Below, one piece after another: positions 33,895 to 42,571 of a DNA stretch of 64,000 bases (within the stretch, counting starts at the first letter, position 1; every line of letters starts with the position of its first letter). The notes below the pieces were generated by a model. That model saw nothing but the letters and a program-made list of their open reading frames with translations, had not been told where the DNA came from and ran no database searches. The position numbers and the translations under genes are program-made. The stretch is from Streptomyces sp. HD. Its GTDB lineage: Bacteria; Actinomycetota; Actinomycetes; Streptomycetales; Streptomycetaceae. The stretch spans positions 1 to 64,000 of the forward strand of contig NZ_JAQMYP010000014.1 of assembly GCF_028369295.1 (NCBI RefSeq). Reading direction: 5' to 3'.

Positions 33895-34424
33895 TCCGCA
33901 TCGTCACCGCAGCGCGCCTGGAACGGCTGGACGCCGACGCGGGCACGGCCCGCGAGCACGCCCGGCAGACCAGCGGCGCGGCGACCGAGGCGTTCGGCCG
34001 GCACGTGCGGGAGCTGTACGCCACCACCGGCCGTGCGGAGCGCGCGGAGGCGACCGCTACCGAGGTGGGGGAGCTCCTGGCCCACGCGATGGCGGAGCTG
34101 TCCGTCGCGCAGCAGGAACTGCTGCTGAAGGACATCGAGATCCGGCGGCTTCGCGAGGAGCCGGAGGGTGAGTCGATGGAGGGGCGGACGCTGTCGGTGC
34201 TGTTGCACTACGGCGAGCCGCACACCATCTACGCCTCGTGCGAGGAGGCTCACGCCGACGCCGCCACGCACGGCGTGCCGACGGGCCACGTGTGGAAGCG
34301 GTGCGGTGAACGCCCGGCTGCCGAGTTCAAGTGGCGCTGTGAGGCGTTCATCTACAACGCCGCCTCCAACGGGTTCCGCCGCGCTTCCCTGCCCGCCGTG
34401 AAGCCTGTGGGGGAGGCGGCGTGA
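33891..34424 (+). CDS. hypothetical mobile-element protein with coiled coil
   Basis: 177 residues from GTG 33891, coupled by GTGA overlap to DUF6284. The N-terminal 90 residues are a helical coiled-coil region (ARLERLDADAGTAREHARQ...ELSVAQQELLLKDIEIRRLREE). The C-terminal 80 residues look globular, with LSVLLHYGEPHTIYASCEEAHADAATHG and WRCEAFIYNAASNGF. Proteins of this layout sit before DUF2637 genes in other streptomycete elements as far as I recall. Function unknown. Confidence 0.72.
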   Translation: MIRIVTAARLERLDADAGTAREHARQTSGAATEAFGRHVRELYATTGRAERAEATATEVGELLAHAMAELSVAQQELLLKDIEIRRLREEPEGESMEGRTLSVLLHYGEPHTIYASCEEAHADAATHGVPTGHVWKRCGERPAAEFKWRCEAFIYNAASNGFRRASLPAVKPVGEAA

Positions 34425-35395
34425 ACAGTGTTCAGACCCGTTCAGCGGAGCGCGCCCTGTCGGGCGGCACGTGGCTGATCGTGTGCGGGGCGATGCTCTA
34501 CTCGATCCTCACCGTGACGCCGCTGATGGCCGCGCACACGGCCGATGAGTGGGACTGGACGGCGCCGATCCTGCCCCTTGTGGTGGATGCCGCCGTGGTC
34601 ATCGTGGTCAAGCTCGATGACGTGCTGGCCCGCCTGGGCGGGCACGGCGGACGCTGGCCCGTCATCCTGCGCTGGATGACCGGTCTCATGACGCTCGCCC
34701 TCAACACGGCCGACTCCGCGCTGAATAAAGACCTGGTCGGCGTGGCTGTCCACTCGGTTGCGCCGCTGCTGCTGATCGTCACGGCGGAGACCAGCCTCGC
34801 CTACCGGAGGGCCATCGCCCACGCCGTGGCGGCCCTGGAAGCCGAGCGGAAAGCGGAAAGGGAACGGCGCGAGCAGACGGCCCGCGAGCGTGCCGCGCAG
34901 GCCCGTGCCGAGGCTCGGGAGGAGCGCGAGCACGCGGTGATGCTGGCGCGTGAACAGCGTGAACACGAAGCCGCGTTGGCCCGTGAGGCAGACGAGCGGG
35001 CAGAGCGCCGGCGCCGTGAGGAGCGTGAGGCCCGGGAGCGGGCCGAGGCGGCCGAGCGGGAGAGCCGTGAACGCCGTGAACGCGAGCGTGAACAGCGTGA
35101 ACAGGCCGAGCGTGATCGTGAACAGCGCGCTGCCCGGGAGGCGGAAGCCGAGCGCCGTCAGCGTGAGGAGGCCGCCCGTCGTGAACACGCGGCGCTGCTG
35201 GATGGTCCGCCCGTGAACACCAAGCTGCCCGAGGAGCACGCCCGGCGGATCATCGTCGCCGCCGTAGCTGAGGGAGCCTCCGTGCGGCGCGCGGCGGACC
35301 TGTGTGGCTGGTCCGTGGGCTGGGTTTCCGCCCGCTACGCCGAACACCGCGAGCCCGGCAGGGACAGCGCTGAGCTGGCCGTCGCGAGCGGCTGA
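34421..35395 (+). CDS. DUF2637 membrane protein with coiled coil and C-terminal HTH
   Basis: 324 residues from GTG 34421 (GTGA overlap). Four hydrophobic segments (about residues 15-130: SGGTWLIVCGAMLYSILTV, PILPLVVDAAVVIVV, and two more) form the DUF2637 domain common in AICE and plasmid transfer regions. Residues 140-265 are a highly charged Arg/Glu coiled coil of REREQREQ type. The end (about 280-318: RIIVAAVAEGASVRRAADLCGWSVGWVSARYAEH) looks like a helix-turn-helix. It may tether element DNA to the membrane during transfer; that is inference. Confidence 0.85.
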   Translation: MNSVQTRSAERALSGGTWLIVCGAMLYSILTVTPLMAAHTADEWDWTAPILPLVVDAAVVIVVKLDDVLARLGGHGGRWPVILRWMTGLMTLALNTADSALNKDLVGVAVHSVAPLLLIVTAETSLAYRRAIAHAVAALEAERKAERERREQTARERAAQARAEAREEREHAVMLAREQREHEAALAREADERAERRRREEREARERAEAAERESRERREREREQREQAERDREQRAAREAEAERRQREEAARREHAALLDGPPVNTKLPEEHARRIIVAAVAEGASVRRAADLCGWSVGWVSARYAEHREPGRDSAELAVASG

Positions 35396-35735
35396 TGGGT
35401 GCCGTTCCGGTCTACCCGTGGCGGCTTGCGCCGGAGGGTCTTGCCACTCGCCGTCAGCTCCGTGCGCAAGAGCTCCGGCCGGTGGTCAGGACGTGGTGGC
35501 ACAGATCGAGCGCCCGCGCCGCCGGCGTCCGCCGCTGGTCGCCTATCTCTACCGGATCGACCAGGCCAAGCCCGTGCGGCCCATGACCCCCGCGAAATGG
35601 CGGGCGCTGGAGAAGGCCAACGCTGCCCGCCGGACCTGCCCGCAGTGCCGCACCGACGCGGGCTACACCATCCCCGTCTCGGTCGGCATGTGCGTGCCCT
35701 GCGCTTTCCCCGACGACGAACCGCGCGCCGCCTGA
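35395..35735 (+). pseudogene. RRQRL-motif zinc-binding protein gene, frameshifted
   Basis: ATG 35395 overlaps the DUF2637 stop (TGATG). The first frame gives VYPWRLAPEGLATRRQLRAQ, the RRQRL family signature, then runs off-family after CCG at 35479-35481. The family continues one frame back from GGT at 35481: GGQDVVAQIERPRRRRPP, LVAYLYRIDQAKPVRPMTPAKW, and the zinc motif CPQC...CVPC to the stop at 35735. A single missing G near 35481 explains this. A shortened product could start at GTG 35492 and keep the zinc site. Natural mutation and sequencing error cannot be separated here. Confidence 0.75.
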
Positions 35736-35762
35736 CCCTTCAACCTCCGGGAGACACACTCC

Positions 35763-36002
35763 ATGCGCGCCACGATTGCCTGGCCCGAGGGCGTCATCGC
35801 CCGCTACCTCACCCACGCCGCTGAGCTGCTGCACGACGCGGAGCTGACGGTGGACGTCACCTACGGCGACGCGAAGTCGACCGCCACCTGCCGGGGCTGC
35901 GGTGACTGCTGGAGCAACGACTCCTACTACACGAACACGGTCAAGAACTGGGCGCAGCAGCATGCCGAGAAGTGCCGCGCGCTGCCCCGCCCGACCGCGT
36001 GA
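35763..36002 (+). CDS. small hypothetical mobile-element protein
   Basis: 79 residues from ATG 35763 with GGGAGA 8 nt upstream. It reads ARYLTHAAELLHDAELTVDVTYGDAKSTATCRGCGDCW with CxxCxxC, then NTVKNWAQQHAEKCRALP, so a Cys3-Cys/His metal knuckle is possible. Tightly packed in the transfer block. No known function. Confidence 0.72.
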   Translation: MRATIAWPEGVIARYLTHAAELLHDAELTVDVTYGDAKSTATCRGCGDCWSNDSYYTNTVKNWAQQHAEKCRALPRPTA

Positions 36003-36049
36003 ACACCCCCGCTACCTCCACTTTCCTTCTCTCACCCGGGAGTTGTGCT

Positions 36050-36550
36050 GTGTCCAGCCGTACCCGCACCCGCGCTGTGAAGACCGGCGCGAGTGTCCAC
36101 ACCGTCCGTATCCCCCGCCAGCGTGGCCGCCGCCGGAGTGACCCGTTCGTGGTCGTGGTGCCCGAACGCCCCTCCCTGACCCGCGAAGCGCTCGGCTTCC
36201 TGGGCCGCGCGCTGTGGAGCTCCCGCGCATCGCTCGCCCCGACGGGCTTTGCCCTGCTGGCGCTGGTCGTGACCGCGCTCCTGCACGTGCTGGGCTGGTG
36301 GTCCGGCCTGGTGCTCACGCCCCTGGCCGTGACCTCGGTTGTGTGGCTCGGCATCGTCCAGCGCCGTCGGCCCGCGCAGGGTTCCGCGCTGGCCTGGCGC
36401 ATCGCCCTGGCCGTGTTCGCCACGCTCTCGGGCGCCTGGCTGGCGCTGGCCGCCGGGTTCGGCCCGTTCGCGGGCCCGCTGGGACTGGTCTGGCTGCTCA
36501 TCCTGATTGCCGCTCAGACCGCGTGGCTCATCGTCCGCCGCACCCACTGA
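36050..36550 (+). CDS. SpdB-like integral membrane protein
   Basis: 166 residues from GTG 36050 with GGGAG 7 nt upstream. A basic soluble N-terminus (RTRTRAVKTGASVHTVRIPRQRGRRR) precedes four hydrophobic helices (about 68-85, 88-105, 122-140, 143-161) and ends LIVRRTH. Small membrane proteins in this position of Streptomyces plasmids act in intramycelial plasmid spread (Spd proteins). The role here is inferred from topology and place next to traA/traB. Confidence 0.65.
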   Translation: MSSRTRTRAVKTGASVHTVRIPRQRGRRRSDPFVVVVPERPSLTREALGFLGRALWSSRASLAPTGFALLALVVTALLHVLGWWSGLVLTPLAVTSVVWLGIVQRRRPAQGSALAWRIALAVFATLSGAWLALAAGFGPFAGPLGLVWLLILIAAQTAWLIVRRTH

Positions 36551-36566
36551 CTGAGGAGACTGCCTG

Positions 36567-37130
36567 ATGGCTCAGACCAGCAACGGCCAGCGTCGGCGTC
36601 CGCCGACGAACAACAACAGCAACGGTGCGGCCAACAAGCCGAACAAGTTCGCCAACGCCGGTGCCGCCGCCGGCGGGTTCGTCGGCGCGCTGGGCGGCTC
36701 GATGGTCCCGCCGATCAACGTCACCGTGAACAACAACAAGAACGCGGCCCGTGGCCGCGGTGGTCGGTCGGGTGCCCAATCCCTGCTGCCGGCACCGGAG
36801 TTCGGTTCCCCGGCGCAGGTGCGGAACTACTGCAACACCCTGCGTGCGGCGTGCGTGACGCTGTCCATCGAGGTGGCGATGGGTGCCGAGATCTTCAACA
36901 GCGTGTTGGCGGCCGTGCCGGACCCGGATGGGCGTGCGTTCGGCTCGCGGGTCCGGGCGCGGAAGGTGGCCCGCAAGATGCGCAAGTCCGCCGACAGCCT
37001 GCGGGACGCGGCGAAGAACGCCGCTGCCTGCTACTCGACCTTCCAGCAGGAGTTCGAGGAAGAGATCAACCGTGTCCGTCACCGTGCCCGCAAGCCGCAG
37101 CAGCCGGTCATGAACTGGGCTCAGCAGTAA
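36567..37130 (+). CDS. TraA-like plasmid transfer protein
   Basis: 187 residues from ATG 36567. The N-terminus is Asn/Arg/Gly-rich and disordered (NGQRRRPPTNNNSNG), then AAGGFVGALGGSMVPPINVTVNNN, and a helical C-terminal domain (about 80-175: VRNYCNTLRAACVTLSIEVAMGAEIFNSVLAAVP...KNAAACYSTFQQEFEEEINRVRHRARKP). It resembles the small TraA-type proteins encoded directly before traB in streptomycete elements. Separated from traB by 12 bp with a strong Shine-Dalgarno in between. Confidence 0.68.
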   Translation: MAQTSNGQRRRPPTNNNSNGAANKPNKFANAGAAAGGFVGALGGSMVPPINVTVNNNKNAARGRGGRSGAQSLLPAPEFGSPAQVRNYCNTLRAACVTLSIEVAMGAEIFNSVLAAVPDPDGRAFGSRVRARKVARKMRKSADSLRDAAKNAAACYSTFQQEFEEEINRVRHRARKPQQPVMNWAQQ

Positions 37131-37142
37131 GGAGGTTGGACC

Positions 37143-39212
37143 ATGGCTCGCAAGTGGACTGACCAGGACGGACAGACCTACCCTCTTCGGGTTGACGCCC
37201 TGCACGAGGCTCAATCCAGCTCCGGAGGCACGGTGCGGGCGTACCTGCTGCACCGGGCCAAGCCCCATCTGCCGCCGTGGCTCGGGCTGGCCGGTACCGG
37301 CGTGGCCGGGGCGCTGGGGCATTGGCACTGGGGGGACAGCGCGGCGGCCGGCGTGGGCCTGACCCTTGCCTCCGTGGCGCTGACCGGTGCCACGTGGCTG
37401 ATGGGCAAGTCCACCACCAAGCAGCGCCGCATCCATTCGGCTGTCACCGTCGCGTGCGGGTCGGCGTGGCTGACGGCCGCCTGCCTGGCCGGACCGACCG
37501 CCGGTCCGGTCGATGACCTGTACCTGATGGGCGGGCCGGTCGTGGCCCTGTCGTGGAACGTGCGCATGGTCCTGCGGCACAGCCCCGAGGGCGCCGCGGG
37601 CGGTAGCGGGGATGGGGGTCTGCTGGAGAAGGTGGGTCTGGCGCGGGCGCAGATCGGGCAGGCGAAGGTGGACCCCAACCGGGTCACCGCGCCGCTCGCG
37701 CTGGAGCCCGGTGAGCAGACCAACGACGACGTCACCAAGGCCCTGGCGCGGATCGCGTCCGCGCTGGACCTGCCGAAGTCCGCCGTGCGGTATTCGCCTG
37801 ATCCGGACTCTGAACGGCGCGGTGACCTGGTCATCGTGCCCGAGGACATGCTGTCCGAGGTGGTGGAGTGGGAGGGCCCCTCGAACCTGGGTGGCTCGAT
37901 CGCCGAACCGCTGGTCATCGGCCGTTACGACGACGGAGCCGAGCTGGTGATGTGGCTGCCCGGGGACCCGGACGCGGGCCGCAACTCCACGCACGGCCTG
38001 ATCGCGGGCGGCACGGGGTCCGGCAAGGGCGATGCAGCGCTGAACCTGCTGACCGAGATCCTCTCCCGCCGGGACGTGATCGTGTGGTTCTCCGACCCCA
38101 AGGCGTTCCAGGACTTCGCGCCGCTGCGGGCGGGTCTGGACTGGGGTGTTGAGGGCGGCACGCAGACGGAGGTGATGGTGGCGGGTGTTGAGGCCGCCAT
38201 CCCCGCCCGGACGCGCTGGCTGGGTGCCCACGGCTACCGCCAGTGGGTCCCCGAGGCCGCACAGACCCAGAACAGCCCTGAGCACACCTGCCGCGACGAC
38301 GGCCGGGCGTGCGGCTGTGAGGGCATGCCGTTCCTGGTGGCCTGGTTCGAGGAAGCCGCCAACACCCTGCGGGCACTGGGCGACGACGTGTTCACCGGCA
38401 TCGCCCAGGAAGCCCGGTCGGCGGGCATCTCGCTGATCGTGTCGCTTCAACGGCCGTCGTACGACCAGATGTCCACCTCCACCCGTGCCTCCCTGCCGTC
38501 CGTGATCGCGCTCGGCTGCGACCCGCGCGACGAGGGGTTCTCACTGCCGGAGACGGTCATCGACGCGGGTGCCCACCCCGGAGCGTGGGGCAACCGGCGC
38601 CCCGGATACTGCTACGTCGTCTCGCCGGGCATCGATGAATCCCGCTACCCGTCCCCGGGCCGCACCCGCCGCTTCACCATCCGCGCCGTGCCCGTCATGG
38701 AACGCCTGGCCGCGTGGGCGCAGCACAACGGCGCCACCGCCGACCCGATCACCGCCGGAGCCGTATCCGGGGTGGCCGGCCGCGCCTACACCGGCCGCTC
38801 CGATGCCGACAGCAAGTCTGCCCGGCAGCCGGTCGCGTTGCGGGCCGTGCCCGAGGAGGACGACATGGAGTACGGCGGTCTGCTGGTCGATCCGGAGGAC
38901 GCCGATATCGACCCCGAGGCGGAACTCCCGGAGGCGGAGGAGGGCGACGACTCCCCGATCTTCGGGCAGGAAGCCGGGCACAAGCCCTCCCCCGAGGAGG
39001 CGCGGCAGCTGTTCTCCGAAGCGCTGGAGGAGTTCGAGGACGAGGGCCGCATGGTCGTCGGTCCGAAGGACTTCACCGACTGGTGCGACCGCCACCACCT
39101 CTCCCGCTCCTGGGTCTCCCTGCGACTCAAGGAAGCCGCGCAGGAGGGACGGCTGGACGCCACGAACACCACCGGCCGGTGGCGTATCGTGCCCGCCCTC
39201 ACGGCCGCCTGA
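37143..39212 (+). CDS. traB: TraB-type FtsK/SpoIIIE DNA translocase
   Basis: 689 residues; AAGGAGGT lies 5 nt before the ATG. About three hydrophobic segments at residues 42-150 anchor it. The FtsK-like motor (about 245-540) has Walker A GGTGSGKGD, VIVWFSDPKAF and a Walker B-like FLVAWFEEAA. The C-terminus (about 620-685: PKDFTDWCDRHHLSRSWVSLRLKEAAQEGRLD) is a winged helix, as in TraB proteins that recognise clt repeats. It would move unprocessed double-stranded element DNA between hyphae. The TAACAC repeat cluster right after the gene is the natural clt candidate. Confidence 0.92.
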   Translation: MARKWTDQDGQTYPLRVDALHEAQSSSGGTVRAYLLHRAKPHLPPWLGLAGTGVAGALGHWHWGDSAAAGVGLTLASVALTGATWLMGKSTTKQRRIHSAVTVACGSAWLTAACLAGPTAGPVDDLYLMGGPVVALSWNVRMVLRHSPEGAAGGSGDGGLLEKVGLARAQIGQAKVDPNRVTAPLALEPGEQTNDDVTKALARIASALDLPKSAVRYSPDPDSERRGDLVIVPEDMLSEVVEWEGPSNLGGSIAEPLVIGRYDDGAELVMWLPGDPDAGRNSTHGLIAGGTGSGKGDAALNLLTEILSRRDVIVWFSDPKAFQDFAPLRAGLDWGVEGGTQTEVMVAGVEAAIPARTRWLGAHGYRQWVPEAAQTQNSPEHTCRDDGRACGCEGMPFLVAWFEEAANTLRALGDDVFTGIAQEARSAGISLIVSLQRPSYDQMSTSTRASLPSVIALGCDPRDEGFSLPETVIDAGAHPGAWGNRRPGYCYVVSPGIDESRYPSPGRTRRFTIRAVPVMERLAAWAQHNGATADPITAGAVSGVAGRAYTGRSDADSKSARQPVALRAVPEEDDMEYGGLLVDPEDADIDPEAELPEAEEGDDSPIFGQEAGHKPSPEEARQLFSEALEEFEDEGRMVVGPKDFTDWCDRHHLSRSWVSLRLKEAAQEGRLDATNTTGRWRIVPALTAA

Positions 39213-39216
39213 CACC

Positions 39217-39321
39217 CGTAACGCGTTACGCCCGCCTAACACCCAAACCCCTAGGCAGGCGCACGTGTTACCCGCCCTAACAGCGGCCGATCACACCCCC
39301 TAACACCGTCACGTAACACCC
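39217..39321. repeat. TAAC(A/G) repeat cluster, possible clt
   Basis: Just after the traB stop: a perfect 14-bp palindrome CGTAACG-CGTTACG (39217-39230), then CTAACACCC (39236-39244), its inverse GTGTTAC, CCTAACAGC, CTAACACC (39300-39307) and GTAACACCC (39313-39321). Clusters of short repeats beside traB serve as the transfer locus in related systems; assignment here is inferred. Confidence 0.6.
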
Positions 39322-39384
39322 GCCCGCGGGCCCGTCTCACACCTGGTGGCGCGGGCCTGCGGCTGTTCCCGAAGGGAGCCCCTC

Positions 39385-39849
39385 GTGGCGCACCTCGAAC
39401 GGCGGCCCGCACCGGTCGAACTCCACCACCCCGAGCCTCTCGCCCCCTACGTCCCCACCGCCGCATCGGTGGAGCTGTACGGCGAGCGGGAAGCGGTGGT
39501 GTGGGTGCCCGACGCCTACGGCCGCATGGTCCCCATGCCCAAGCACCTCGCCCCGCCCCCGATGGTCCGCCCCGAGCCGCGCGACCTGACCCCGCTCCCG
39601 CTCTTGGACCCGATCGCGCAGCGCTTCGTCGGCGCGGGGATCGGCGGGGGCGTGCTGTCCGCCGGCGTCGGCTACGGCGTCGGCGAGATCATCAGTGCCG
39701 CCGCCGGGTTCGGCTCCGGCGCCGCGATGTGGATCGCCCTCATCGTCCTCGCCCTGCGTATGCCCGCTCGCACCATCACGGGCGGCGCGAGCGGCAGCAC
39801 CGTCAACATCCGCAAAGCCGTGATCAAGCGCAGCCACTTCCACGGCTAG
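39385..39849 (+). CDS. small membrane protein of the transfer region
   Basis: 154 residues from GTG 39385 with GAAGGGAG upstream. The N-terminal 75 residues are Pro-rich (PEPLAPYVPTAASVELYGE, MPKHLAPPPMVRPEP). Two hydrophobic segments follow (FVGAGIGGGVLSAGVGYGVGEIISAA and SGAAMWIALIVLALRM), and a C-terminal end with GGASGSTVNIRKAVIKRSHFHG. No enzymatic motif; another spread-type accessory protein is possible. Confidence 0.65.
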   Translation: MAHLERRPAPVELHHPEPLAPYVPTAASVELYGEREAVVWVPDAYGRMVPMPKHLAPPPMVRPEPRDLTPLPLLDPIAQRFVGAGIGGGVLSAGVGYGVGEIISAAAGFGSGAAMWIALIVLALRMPARTITGGASGSTVNIRKAVIKRSHFHG

Positions 39850-39855
39850 CTACGC

Positions 39856-39900
39856 CAAGGGCGGCCCCCGCATCTCGCCAAAGAACCGGGGCCGCCCTTG
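39856..39900 (+). terminator. terminator of the transfer operon
   Basis: Perfect 13-bp stem CAAGGGCGGCCCC/GGGGCCGCCCTTG with a 19-nt loop, starting 7 bp after the membrane-protein stop. It separates the transfer block from the replication genes. Confidence 0.8.
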
Positions 39901-39939
39901 TCCAACCCGTCCTCAACAGACCTGTTGGAGGTCTCCAGC

Positions 39940-41004
39940 ATGACCCAACCCACCGACAACCGGCGAGTATGCGACTCAAGGCCGCGTCTGCCGGACGCGT
40001 TCTCTCGACAGGCCGACGTGAGCAAGCATCTGCGGACCGCGTTGGAATTGGCGGCGGCCGGCGTGCCGCCGCTGCCTCTGCGCGAGGGCAAGGTGCCGTT
40101 CGGCAACTGCCGTGCCTGTGGCGACAACGCCTGTGGCGGGCGCCCTCACATGAAGAGCGCAGGTACCTGCCAGTGTCCCGCGGTGTGCCACGCGTGGGCC
40201 GCCGCCACGACCGACACCAGGGTCCTGACCTCGCCCGAATGGGTGTCTGCGTGGCGGCAGGCTCGGGCGGTCGCCTATCACCCCGGCGGGGCAGGGCTGA
40301 CCGTCGTGGACCTGGACGACGCGCGGGCGATCGCATGGGCGAGGGGGACCCTGCCGCCCACCCGGACTGTGCGCACCACCCGTGGCGAGCACTGGATCTA
40401 CCTCGGGACCATGTCGTCAGCCAACTCGGTACGTCCCGGCGTGGACATCAAATCCCGCAGTCAGTACGTCCGTTGGCTCGGACCCGGCACGGGGCGCATG
40501 CAGCCCCTACCTCCGGCCGTCCGCGCCCTGGTCGAAGGGGAAGAGACCACCCCCGCCCGGGGCAGGGTGGTCTCTTCCCTCCCCGAGCGCGCCGTGTGGG
40601 ACGCGACCGTGGCCACCGGATGCCGTCACACCGCCAGCTACGTCCGCACAGGCCTGGCCCGCGGCGTGGCCATGGTGCTCTCCCGCACCGAATCCGGCGC
40701 CGGATCGCAGGCGTTCGGGGTCGCTCAGTTCATGTCCAGGCAGCACGCGCAGTGCCCCGGACCGTGCGGCCTGGAGGAGATCGGCCGTCAGATCGTCGCC
40801 GCGGCCGTCGCCGTGGGCGTCCCTCAGTCGTACGCGGAACGGGCCGTTACCAACGGTCTGGCAGGCGCCTCCGCGCACCTACCGCAAGCCGCCCGACCCA
40901 CTCCGTCGGCAACGACCGTGGGCGCGAAAGACGCCGCCCGCCAGGGCGTCCGAAAAGCCCTTGTCACTGACCTTCACCTGCCAGACGGAGGGATGCCCGC
41001 ATGA
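39940..41004 (+). CDS. AICE replication Prim-Pol protein (RepPP-type)
   Basis: 354 residues from ATG 39940 with GGAGGT 7 nt upstream. A zinc-type Cys cluster (FGNCRACGDNACGG, CQCPAVCH) precedes Prim-Pol motifs: DxD in LTVVDLDDARA, TTRGEHWIYLG, and GVDIKSRSQYVRWLGPG. The C-terminal helical half (about 215-330) resembles primase C-terminal modules. It overlaps the DUF3987 gene by 4 bp (ATGA). Prim-Pol initiators define one of the recognised AICE replication classes, and the downstream iterons fit. Confidence 0.88.
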   Translation: MTQPTDNRRVCDSRPRLPDAFSRQADVSKHLRTALELAAAGVPPLPLREGKVPFGNCRACGDNACGGRPHMKSAGTCQCPAVCHAWAAATTDTRVLTSPEWVSAWRQARAVAYHPGGAGLTVVDLDDARAIAWARGTLPPTRTVRTTRGEHWIYLGTMSSANSVRPGVDIKSRSQYVRWLGPGTGRMQPLPPAVRALVEGEETTPARGRVVSSLPERAVWDATVATGCRHTASYVRTGLARGVAMVLSRTESGAGSQAFGVAQFMSRQHAQCPGPCGLEEIGRQIVAAAVAVGVPQSYAERAVTNGLAGASAHLPQAARPTPSATTVGAKDAARQGVRKALVTDLHLPDGGMPA

Positions 41005-42545
41005 GCACGAACGACGTTGCCCCGGACCTGTGGGAAGGGTTCGACCTGACCGCCGAGGACATCACCGGGCCCGCCTGGGACGAACCGGTGCCCCTCAAGT
41101 CCCGCCCCCCGCTCCCGCCGTTCCCCGTTGATGCTCTGCCACCATGGCTGGGCAACATGGTCCGCGGCGTGGCGGAGGAGACCCAGACCCCCGCCGACCT
41201 CGCCGGATGCCTCGCCCTCGCCGTGATCGCCACCGCCGCCGGCGGACGCGTCAAGGTGTGCGTGCGCGGCCACTGGCGCGAGCCCGTCAACATCTACACC
41301 GCCGTAGCGTTGGACCCCGGCAACCGCAAGAGCGCCGTGTTCGACCTCATGGTCCGCCCCCTGCTCGCCGCCGAAAAGTCTCTGATTGAGCTCTCCGGGC
41401 CGATTCGGGCAGAGGCAGAGACCACCATCCGCCTGGCCAAGTCCGCAGCCGACAAGGCCGCGGGTCGCGCCGCGGGCGCCGAACCGGACGAGCGGGGCAC
41501 GCTGACCGCGGAAGCCGTCCAACTCGCCCAAGCGGTCGATGAGATGAGCGTTCCGGCCGTACCGCAGCTTGTCGCGGACGATGTGACGCCGGAGAACATC
41601 GGGACCCTGCTGGATCAGCAGGGCGGGCGGATCTCCTGCCTGAGCGCCGAGGGCGAGCTGTTCGACATCATCGCCGGCCGCTACAGCGGCAAGCCCAACA
41701 TGGGCATGTTCCTCAAGGGCCACGCAGGCGACATGATCCGCGTCAACCGGCAGGGACGCGAAGCCCAGCACATCGACATGCCCGCCGTCACCATCGGCCT
41801 CGCCGTGCAGCCCGAGGTCCTGGACGCCCTCTCCCGCATCGACGGAGCCGACGGCCGCGGCCTGCTCGCCCGCTTCCTCTACTCCAAGCCCCTGTCCCTA
41901 GTCGGTCGCCGCAACCTCGCCCCGGACCTGCTGGACGAGGAGGTCGCCGCCACCTATGCCCGGCAGTTGGGCGGTCTCACCCTGGCTCTGGCCGACTGGA
42001 CCGACCCCGCCCTGCTCCAGCTCACCCCCGAGGCGGACGCGGTCCTGCTCGCGTTCCAGAAGGTCACCGAGTCCCGGCTCGGACCGGACGGAAGCTACGC
42101 GCCGATCGTGAAATGGGCGTCCAAGCGGGATGGGGCCGTGGCCCGTATCGCCGGACTGCTGCACCTCGCCGCGCACCCCGAGGACGGATGGCACAAGCCC
42201 ATCGACGCCGCCATCATGGCCGCGGCCACCATCTTGGGCGACTACTTCACCGCGCACGCCCTGGACGTGTTCGACACCATGAGCGCCGACCCCGCCCACG
42301 ACTCCGCCCTCACCGCGCTTGCCCAGATCGTCACGGGCAGCCTGGCGCGGTTCACGAAGCGGGAGTTGTTCCGCATGCTCCGGCGGGCGGACTTCCCCGC
42401 CATCGGTGACCTGGACCCCGCCCTCGCCCTGCTCGAAGAACACGGGTGGATCCGGCAGGTTCCGCCGCCCCCGCGGACCGGACGCGGTGGCCGACCGCCC
42501 TCGCCCCGCTACGAAACCCACCCCCGCATCGCCCGCGCCGCCTGA
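41001..42545 (+). CDS. DUF3987 protein, probable replication helicase-like ATPase
   Basis: 514 residues. A Walker-A-like VALDPGNRKSAVFDLMV near residue 110 and ISCLSAEGELFDIIAGRY near residue 215 match DUF3987 proteins, which couple with Prim-Pol primases in plasmids and phage-like elements. Later motifs: MPAVTIGLAVQPEVLDAL, GLLARFLYSKP, WASKRDGAVARIAGLLHLA. The last 80 residues form a winged-helix-like end (FTKRELFRMLRRADFPAIGDLDPALALLEEHGWI) that could bind the iterons about 30 bp downstream. Role inferred from context. Confidence 0.85.
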   Translation: MSTNDVAPDLWEGFDLTAEDITGPAWDEPVPLKSRPPLPPFPVDALPPWLGNMVRGVAEETQTPADLAGCLALAVIATAAGGRVKVCVRGHWREPVNIYTAVALDPGNRKSAVFDLMVRPLLAAEKSLIELSGPIRAEAETTIRLAKSAADKAAGRAAGAEPDERGTLTAEAVQLAQAVDEMSVPAVPQLVADDVTPENIGTLLDQQGGRISCLSAEGELFDIIAGRYSGKPNMGMFLKGHAGDMIRVNRQGREAQHIDMPAVTIGLAVQPEVLDALSRIDGADGRGLLARFLYSKPLSLVGRRNLAPDLLDEEVAATYARQLGGLTLALADWTDPALLQLTPEADAVLLAFQKVTESRLGPDGSYAPIVKWASKRDGAVARIAGLLHLAAHPEDGWHKPIDAAIMAAATILGDYFTAHALDVFDTMSADPAHDSALTALAQIVTGSLARFTKRELFRMLRRADFPAIGDLDPALALLEEHGWIRQVPPPPRTGRGGRPPSPRYETHPRIARAA

Positions 42546-42571
42546 CACAACCCCCAGAGCGCCGACACAAC

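Noticed and set aside
36528..38450. A 640-codon minus-strand frame
   Set aside because: Antisense to traA-like and traB genes, whose motifs and ribosome sites are convincing.
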